From contig JACPAP010000095.1 in NCBI GenBank assembly GCA_016180765.1, forward strand, positions 1 through 5,495: 5,495 nucleotides of DNA. Reading direction: 5' to 3'. Positions 1-5,495 of this stretch are shown here, piece after piece (the stretch's first letter is position 1; the number at the start of each line of letters is the position of its first letter). The position numbers and the translations under genes are program-made. Source of the DNA: Gemmatimonadota bacterium. Its GTDB lineage: Bacteria; Gemmatimonadota; Gemmatimonadetes; Gemmatimonadales; GWC2-71-9. The notes below the pieces were generated by a model. That model was not told the origin of the DNA and searched no databases. It worked only from the letters and a program-made list of their open reading frames with translations.

Positions 1-611
1 TTCATCTCGAGGAACAGCTCGTTCCCCTCGCGGGTCCGCTCGCCCACGCCGCAAAACACCGACCGACCCCCGTGCCCCTTCTGCACGTTGTGGATCAGCT
101 CCATGATCACCACGGTCTTGCCCACGCCGGCGCCGCCGAACAGCCCGATCTTGCCGCCCTTGACGAACGGGGCCAGCAGGTCCACCACCTTGATCCCGGT
201 CTCGAAGACCTCCGTCTTGGGCTCCAGCTGCACGAACTGCGGCGGAGGCCGATGGATGGGCCAGCGCTCCACATTGGCGGGGATGGGCGGACCTTCGTCC
301 ACCGGGTCGCCGATGACGTTCAGGATGCGCCCCAGGGCCGCTTCGCCCACCGGCACCGTGATGGGACCGCCCGTGTCCGTCACGCTCATGCCGCGCACCA
401 CGCCGTCCGAGCTGCTCATGGCCACCGCGCGGACCTGGTTCCGCCCGATGTGCTGTTGCACCTCGGCCACCAGATGCACCGGTGGCCCGCCGTCCCCGGG
501 CTGGTCAATCTTGAGCGCGTTGTACAGCTCCGGCATCCGCTCCGGATCGAATTCCACGTCGATCACGGGGCCGATGACCTGGACGACTTTGCCGACGTTT
601 TGCTGTGCCAT
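1..611 (-). CDS. atpD: F1 ATP synthase subunit beta, N-terminal part (cut by window edge)
   Basis: This is the catalytic beta subunit of F1, which makes or hydrolyses ATP at the cytoplasmic face of the membrane using rotation driven through F0. The ATG at 609-611 opens a frame of 203 codons that runs off the left edge; the family is usually about 470 residues, so a little over half is missing. Residues 6-20 form the typical N-terminal beta-barrel start (VGKVVQVIGPVIDVEF). The Walker A motif GGAGVGKT is at residues 159-166 (window 114-137). GERTREGNEL is at 190-199, and E191 corresponds to the conserved catalytic glutamate. A good Shine-Dalgarno sequence, GAGGAA (618-623), lies 6 nt before the start. 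The gene follows atpG by 37 nt in the usual atpA-atpG-atpD order. An atpC gene would be expected further left, but that is inference. Confidence 0.97.
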   Translation of the reverse strand, partial: MAQQNVGKVVQVIGPVIDVEFDPERMPELYNALKIDQPGDGGPPVHLVAEVQQHIGRNQVRAVAMSSSDGVVRGMSVTDTGGPITVPVGEAALGRILNVIGDPVDEGPPIPANVERWPIHRPPPQFVQLEPKTEVFETGIKVVDLLAPFVKGGKIGLFGGAGVGKTVVIMELIHNVQKGHGGRSVFCGVGERTREGNELFLEM

Positions 612-648
612 GGTTGGTTCCTCAGTATGGCTATCGGCTGTCAGCGTC

Positions 649-1514
649 TTATCCCTTCAGCGCTTCCGACCCTCCCACGATCTCCGCAATCTCCTGCGTG
701 ATCTGCGCCTGCCGCGCCCGGTTGTAGGTGCGCCGCAGCCAGTCGATCATCTCGCCGGCCGAGTCCGTGGCGTTCTTCATGGCCGTTCGGCGGGCGCCCT
801 GCTCCGCCGCCGCCGTCTCCACCAACGCGCGATACATCTGGTGGTGCAGGTACAGCGGGAGGATCGCCCCCACGATCTCGTCCGCCGACGGGCGCAGGAG
901 GTAGTTGGCGACCCGGCGCTTGACGCCAGCCGGCGCCTCGATCGGGAGAATGCGCAGCGTCGTGGGCGGGGTGGACACCGGGCTGTTGAACTTGGCGAAC
1001 ACCACCTCCACGGCGTCCAGCTCGCCCCGCTCGAAGCGCGCCATGAGCGGCTCCACCACCTCGGCGGCGTGCGCCGGCGTGGGGCGGTCCCCGATGTCCT
1101 GCCGTTGACTCGCCAGCGCCTGGCCGACGTAGCGGAAGTAGCCGATTCCCTTGCGGCCGATCGCGTGGAGCTCCGTCTCGGCGCCCGCGCCCGCCAGCTC
1201 CGCCAGCCGCAGTCGGCCCAGCCGGATGAGGTTGGCGTTGAAGCCGCCGCACAGACCGCGATTGCTGGTAATCAGCACCAGGGCCACGCGGCTGGGGCCA
1301 GCCACGGGACGGAGCAAGGGGAACCGCTGGCTCAGCTCCGGATGGAACAGGTCGGCGATCACGTCGGCCAGCGCGGCGGCGTAGGGGCGCGCGGCCACCA
1401 CCCGATCCTGCGCGCGCTTGAGCTTGGAGGTGGCCACCATCTCCATGGTCTTGGTGATCTGCCGCGTCTTCTCGACCGAGCGGATCCGGCGCCGGAGCTC
1501 CCGCGCCTTGGCCA

Positions 1515-1515
<1 letters not shown>
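649..1515 (-). CDS. atpG: F1 ATP synthase subunit gamma
   Basis: This encodes the 288-residue central rotor shaft of F1, which turns inside the alpha3-beta3 ring and couples proton flow to catalysis. The length is normal. The N-terminal coiled-coil helix covers residues 6-40 and includes KTRQITKTMEMVATSKLKRA. The Rossmann-like middle begins with LITSNRGLCGGFNANLIR (81-98). The C-terminal helix (about 245-285) carries the family signature ITQEIAEIVGG (272-282). The start is fixed by overlap with atpA: the sequence TAATG shares one A between the atpA stop and the atpG start. GGAG (1521-1524) sits 5 nt upstream as a ribosome binding site, so translation is probably coupled to atpA. The same reading frame stays open far upstream through atpA, but that extension is an antiphase shadow and not protein. 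Confidence 0.97.
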
Positions 1516-3053
<1,538 letters not shown>

Positions 3054-3100
3054 GCACCGTCGCCTGTTGATGATGCGTTACGCCAGGGCCATCCGGAGGG

Positions 3101-3120
3101 ATTGTGAAAAATATCACAAT
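3101..3120. promoter_or_regulatory. Operator-like palindrome before atpA (Rex- or CRP/FNR-family type)
   Basis: This is a perfect inverted repeat, ATTGTGA - AAAATA - TCACAAT, in an AT-rich patch within GC-rich surroundings. One more pair (G3100/C3121) extends the arms to 8 bp. It contains TGTGA-N6-TCACA, the known core of CRP sites. It also contains TTGTGAA-N4-ATCACAA, one base away from the known Rex operator TTGTGAA-N4-TTCACAA. Its near edge is 47 nt from the atpA start codon, in the only sizeable intergenic gap of the window. An AT-rich centre and a respiratory target gene favour Rex, a repressor that senses NADH/NAD+; a CRP/FNR-family regulator fits equally well by arms. That the site is real is well supported by symmetry and position; which protein binds is inference. 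Confidence 0.7.
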
Positions 3121-3136
3121 CTCCCTCCCCTCACTA
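3108..3136 (-). promoter_or_regulatory. Candidate promoter for atpAGD
   Basis: On the minus strand, TATTTT (3108-3113) preceded by TG plus one base (3114-3116) resembles an extended -10 element. With a 17-nt spacer, TAGTGA (3131-3136) falls at the -35 position and matches TTGACA at only three bases. Transcription would start near 3100, giving a leader of roughly 47 nt. The -10 lies inside the palindrome, so a protein bound there would block polymerase. An alternative is that TTGTGA in the palindrome (3114-3119) serves as a -35, but no good -10 follows it. The assignment is weak because promoter consensus in this lineage is uncertain. Confidence 0.3.
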
Positions 3137-3156
3137 CCCCACCGGCCGCAGGAGCG

Positions 3157-3735
3157 TCACAGCCGGCTCCTCATCCGGCCCTTCAGGAACCGCCCCAGCA
3201 CCCCGCGCAGCCCCAAGCGCGGAAGCTCCTTAGGGCTCGCTCCCACGATGCGCTGGGCGCAGCCCGCCAGGTGGCTGGGGGACGAGAACCGCAGCACCCG
3301 CGCCACCGTCGCGACGGAATAGCCGGGGTTGGCCAGCAGGTCAGCGGCCCAGAGCACACGCGTTAAGTCGATGACGCGCTTGATGTTAGGGGCCCCACCC
3401 GCGGCGAACTCCCGCGACAAATGCTCTCTGGTAACCCGAAGCGCCTTGGCGATGTGGGCTGTGGTGGTGGCGGTTCCGACGCGCCCTAGCACCTCGTCCC
3501 AGGCCCGGAGCTGAAGCGGCTCGGTGAGCCGCAACAACCGGGGCGCGTCTCGCAGGACATGGCGCCGCACCCGGCTTGCCCCCCGCGCAGCCACCAACTC
3601 CGCCGCGGCGTGGTCGTCCACGCCGTCCACCAAGATGGCGCGAACGCCGCCCCGCCGATAGGCAAGGAGCAACGGCGCATCGCGCATGACGGCGCCCATC
3701 GTGGGGTTGCGGTGCGCCATCCCGATGACGGGCAT
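3157..3735 (-). CDS. Small AraC-type HTH transcriptional regulator
   Basis: This encodes 192 residues whose C-terminal half is an AraC/XylS-type DNA-binding domain with two helix-turn-helix units. The first is at about 91-112 (TTAHIAKALRVTREHLSREF), followed by a linker helix with the typical R-x-x-x-A-x-x-LL pattern (about 120-135). The second is at about 139-160 (YSVATVARVLRFSSPSHLAG), and the family ending GASPKEL is at 165-171. A basic tail follows (172-192). The N-terminal 85 residues match no sensor domain I recognise; they lack an obvious cupin and may be a shortened alpha/beta module (VRAILVDGV at 31-39). The ATG at 3735 lies 1 nt after the Nudix stop (TGAGATG), which suggests translational coupling, though the Shine-Dalgarno sequence is poor; internal ATGs at residues 6, 13 and 17 are alternatives. 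No in-frame ATG exists upstream before a stop at 3820-3822. Target genes are unknown; the adjacent lipid-transport genes are the simplest guess. Confidence 0.85.
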   Translation of the reverse strand: MPVIGMAHRNPTMGAVMRDAPLLLAYRRGGVRAILVDGVDDHAAAELVAARGASRVRRHVLRDAPRLLRLTEPLQLRAWDEVLGRVGTATTTAHIAKALRVTREHLSREFAAGGAPNIKRVIDLTRVLWAADLLANPGYSVATVARVLRFSSPSHLAGCAQRIVGASPKELPRLGLRGVLGRFLKGRMRSRL

Positions 3736-3736
3736 C

Positions 3737-4195
3737 TCAGGCCGACGCCGCCGGGCAGAGCCCGAGGTCTCGCACCCGCGCGATCGCCTCCTGAAGCACC
3801 TGTCGCGCGTTGTCGTGCGTCAGCGTCTCGAGCGCGTCGCTCGGGCTCAGCCAGTCACAGCAGCGGATCCCCTCGTCCGCCTGCGGCACCGGCGTCCCTT
3901 CGCGCGACTCGAACAGAAAGAGGTGACAGTACTTGTGGATCAAGCGACCACGAAAACGAAAGAACCAGTCGATGGTCGCCAGCGACGCGTGGAGCGTCAG
4001 CCCGTTCAGGCCGGCCTCCTCGGCGACCTCCCGCCCCGCCGCCTCGCCCGGGTCTTCACCGCGCTCGATGTGCCCCTTGGGGAAGCCCCAGTTGCCGTGC
4101 CCGTCGTGTATTAGCAAGAAGCGCAATCCACCGGGATCGCAGCGGAACACCACGCCGCCGGCGCTGGTCTCCCGCCGAGTCTTGGTGCGGGCCAT
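3737..4195 (-). CDS. Nudix hydrolase, MutT / Ap4A hydrolase-like
   Basis: This encodes a 152-residue cytoplasmic pyrophosphohydrolase of the Nudix family, which cleaves nucleoside diphosphates linked to another group using divalent metal. The Nudix box at residues 41-63 (GHIERGEDPGEA through REVAEEAGL) fits G-x5-E-x7-R-E-U-x-E-E-x-G-U exactly, so the metal-binding glutamates E56, E59 and E60 are present. The opening RRETSAGGVVFR and the NWGFPKGH motif before the box resemble bacterial diadenosine tetraphosphate hydrolase-like members. Substrate cannot be fixed from sequence, and (d)NTP or other nucleotide derivatives remain possible. The ATG at 4193-4195 follows the mlaD-like stop by 5 nt, and the stop precedes the AraC-type gene by 1 nt, so it is an internal operon gene. 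The Shine-Dalgarno sequence is weak (CGGG directly before the ATG), which suggests coupled translation. Confidence 0.93.
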   Translation of the reverse strand: MARTKTRRETSAGGVVFRCDPGGLRFLLIHDGHGNWGFPKGHIERGEDPGEAAGREVAEEAGLNGLTLHASLATIDWFFRFRGRLIHKYCHLFLFESREGTPVPQADEGIRCCDWLSPSDALETLTHDNARQVLQEAIARVRDLGLCPAASA

Positions 4196-4200
4196 CCCGA

Positions 4201-5208
4201 TCAGAACACCGAGAACCGGAAATACTTCCGGGGATTGGCCTGGATGTCCGCCAGCAGCTGACGCAACTGGGCCACCGCCCGGGAGGTTTCCACGTACAGC
4301 GTCGAGTCGCCCACCAGGAGTCCCAGCGTGCCGGAACGCTCCCCGAGCCGCGTCATCACCGAGTCGGCGTTCTGGATGATGCGGCTGAGGCTCTGTTCAT
4401 TGGCGCGGGCCACGCTCACCAGGGCGCGGAAGTCCGCCGTCGCCTCGCGCATCTGCTCCGAGGCCGCCTGCGTGTTGTTCAGGATCGTGGTGAGCTGACC
4501 CTGGTTGGTGGCGGAATCCACTCGCGCCAGCGAGTTCTGGAGGCTCTGGGCCGCGTCCGCCAGGACGTCCGAGCCCTGCTGCAGGTTGGTCCCCACACCG
4601 CCCAGGATCTCGGTCTGCTGCTGGGCGAACTCGGTCAGCCGCTGCGACACCCGGCCGAAGTCGCGGATGGCGCGCTGCAGCTCCGCCACGGCCTGTGAGT
4701 CGAAGGCGGTCTGCACCCGGGACGACACGCTGGCGATGTCGGTGGCGATGCGGTTGGCCTGCGCCGTGAGCTGCCCGATATCGGGCAGCGCACCCCCCGG
4801 CCAGGCCTCCCGCCCCTCCCGCATCGCCTCCTCCAGGTCCCGCCTGAGGGTGGGGTCGTCCAGCGGATCGTCCAGGCTCACGATCCCGGCCTGCCACTCC
4901 CCGAACAGGGAGGCCGACGCCGCGATCACCGCGGGCCGCGCCGGCAGGAGCACGCCCTCGTAGATCTGCAGCTCCGTCTCCACCCAGTTGCGGGCGCCCA
5001 ACCGAATAGCCTTCACCCGCCCCACCCGCACGCCGCGGAGCACCACCGGATCGCCCACGCCGAGGCCGCCCACGCTCCGGAACCGCGCCAGGTGCACTTC
5101 CCCACCGCGGCCCAGCTGCGACTGCGACAGCCAGATCGCCCCACCTACGGTGAGCACCAAGCCCAGCAGGATGGTGGCGCCGACCAGGACTTCGTCGCGC
5201 CGTTTCAC
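4201..5208 (-). CDS. MlaD-type MCE domain protein (lipid transport substrate-binding subunit)
   Basis: This encodes 335 residues. One N-terminal membrane anchor (about 8-27, VLVGATILLGLVLTVGGAIW) follows a charged MKRRDE start, so the rest should lie in the periplasm. The MCE domain covers about 37-113, with FRSVGGLGVGDPVVLRGVRVG and its glycine-rich strands. Family knowledge: MCE proteins form hexameric rings that carry phospholipids or other lipids between inner and outer membranes, working with an MlaE permease and MlaF ATPase. Residues about 145-290 are rich in Q, A and heptad-like spacing, suggesting long helices. The protein is longer than E. coli MlaD (about 180 residues) and ends in NPRKYFRFSVF. 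The start is a GTG (5206-5208) overlapping the preceding ATPase stop by 4 nt (GTGA). This start places the anchor correctly and no better ATG is near. The exact lipid cargo is unknown. Confidence 0.93.
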   Translation of the reverse strand: MKRRDEVLVGATILLGLVLTVGGAIWLSQSQLGRGGEVHLARFRSVGGLGVGDPVVLRGVRVGRVKAIRLGARNWVETELQIYEGVLLPARPAVIAASASLFGEWQAGIVSLDDPLDDPTLRRDLEEAMREGREAWPGGALPDIGQLTAQANRIATDIASVSSRVQTAFDSQAVAELQRAIRDFGRVSQRLTEFAQQQTEILGGVGTNLQQGSDVLADAAQSLQNSLARVDSATNQGQLTTILNNTQAASEQMREATADFRALVSVARANEQSLSRIIQNADSVMTRLGERSGTLGLLVGDSTLYVETSRAVAQLRQLLADIQANPRKYFRFSVF

Positions 5209-5495
5209 CAGACCGCCCCCGTGACGCTGGCCTCCGCATCCGCCGCCGCTTCGGGCCGCCCCTCGATGAACTGGCGGACCGCGGCGTCGTGCGTGCGCTG
5301 GATCTCCTCCACCGTGCCCACCTGCCGCACCCTGCCCCTGTAGAGCATGGCGATCCGGTCTCCGACCGTATACGCGGTCCGCATGTCGTGCGTCACCACC
5401 ACGCCCGTGACGCCCAGTTTGTGTTTGGCCCGCACGATGAGCTGGTCGATCGCCGCCGACGTCACCGGGTCAAGCCCGGTCGTGGGCTCGTCATA
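5205..5495 (-). CDS. MlaF-type ABC transporter ATPase, C-terminal part (cut by window edge)
   Basis: The last 96 codons of an ABC ATPase enter from the right edge. The visible part opens inside the Walker B region with YDEPTTGLDP (residues 1-10 of the visible part), which includes the catalytic glutamate and D-loop. The switch histidine lies in VVVTHDM (32-38), followed by the usual DRIAMLYRGRVRQVGTVEEI stretch. Walker A and the ABC signature lie outside the window. The 4-nt overlap with the MCE gene downstream identifies it as the ATPase of that lipid transporter (MlaF role), which powers lipid movement from the cytoplasmic side. A permease gene of the MlaE type would be expected further upstream, outside the window. 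The C-terminal tail after about residue 78 is alanine and glutamate rich and less conserved. Confidence 0.92.
   Translation of the reverse strand, partial: YDEPTTGLDPVTSAAIDQLIVRAKHKLGVTGVVVTHDMRTAYTVGDRIAMLYRGRVRQVGTVEEIQRTHDAAVRQFIEGRPEAAADAEASVTGAVW

Noticed and set aside
3095..3128. The inverted repeat as an intrinsic terminator for the upstream operon
   Set aside because: The T-rich stretch is in the loop and not after the stem, and the downstream arm is followed by GC-rich sequence. Position and half-site sequence fit an operator better.
3150..3171. Hairpin at the end of the AraC-type gene (AGGAGC, 10-nt loop, GCTCCT) as a possible terminator
   Set aside because: The stem is only 6 bp, it spans the stop codon, and no T-run follows on the minus strand. 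It may be chance in GC-rich DNA, so I do not call a terminator between the two blocks.
3559..4698. A 379-codon open frame on the plus strand across the regulator, Nudix and MCE genes
   Set aside because: It crosses three well-supported genes in antisense and its translation is an arginine/proline-rich shadow.
4397..5239. A 280-codon minus-strand frame overlapping the MCE gene
   Set aside because: It is an off-frame shadow (R/G/P/A-rich) of the MCE gene, whose own frame has an anchor and an MCE domain.

Overview
All seven genes in this window lie on the minus strand of a GC-rich bacterial chromosome, so they read from high to low coordinates. The likely host is a Gram-negative or diderm bacterium, because an MCE/Mla-type lipid transport system is present. 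The AraC-like regulator and the conserved ending of the MlaD-like protein remind me of Gemmatimonadota. That assignment is an impression from protein style and was not tested by search.

In reading direction, the first block (5495 to 3157) is a tightly packed gene string. It holds the C-terminal end of an MlaF-type ABC ATPase, an MlaD-type MCE protein, a Nudix hydrolase of the MutT/Ap4A type, and a small AraC-type HTH protein. Junctions are a 4-nt overlap, a 5-nt gap and a 1-nt gap, so one transcript is very likely.

A 103-nt gap (3054-3156) follows. It contains an AT-rich 20-bp perfect inverted repeat, ATTGTGA-N6-TCACAAT, about 47 nt upstream of atpA. The site fits the CRP-type core TGTGA-N6-TCACA exactly. 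It also matches the Rex consensus TTGTGAA-N4-TTCACAA with one mismatch. A candidate promoter overlaps it.

The second block (3053 to the left edge) carries F1 ATP synthase genes: atpA complete, atpG complete with a 1-nt overlap, and the first 203 codons of atpD after a 37-nt gap. No atpH or F0 gene precedes atpA, so the F1 and F0 parts of the ATP synthase are at least partly separated in this genome.

The genes are conventional and look intact; two are cut only by the window edges. I see no mobile element, CRISPR array, RNA gene or clear new system. The most interesting signal is the operator-like palindrome, which suggests redox (Rex) or CRP/FNR-family control of the F1 genes.
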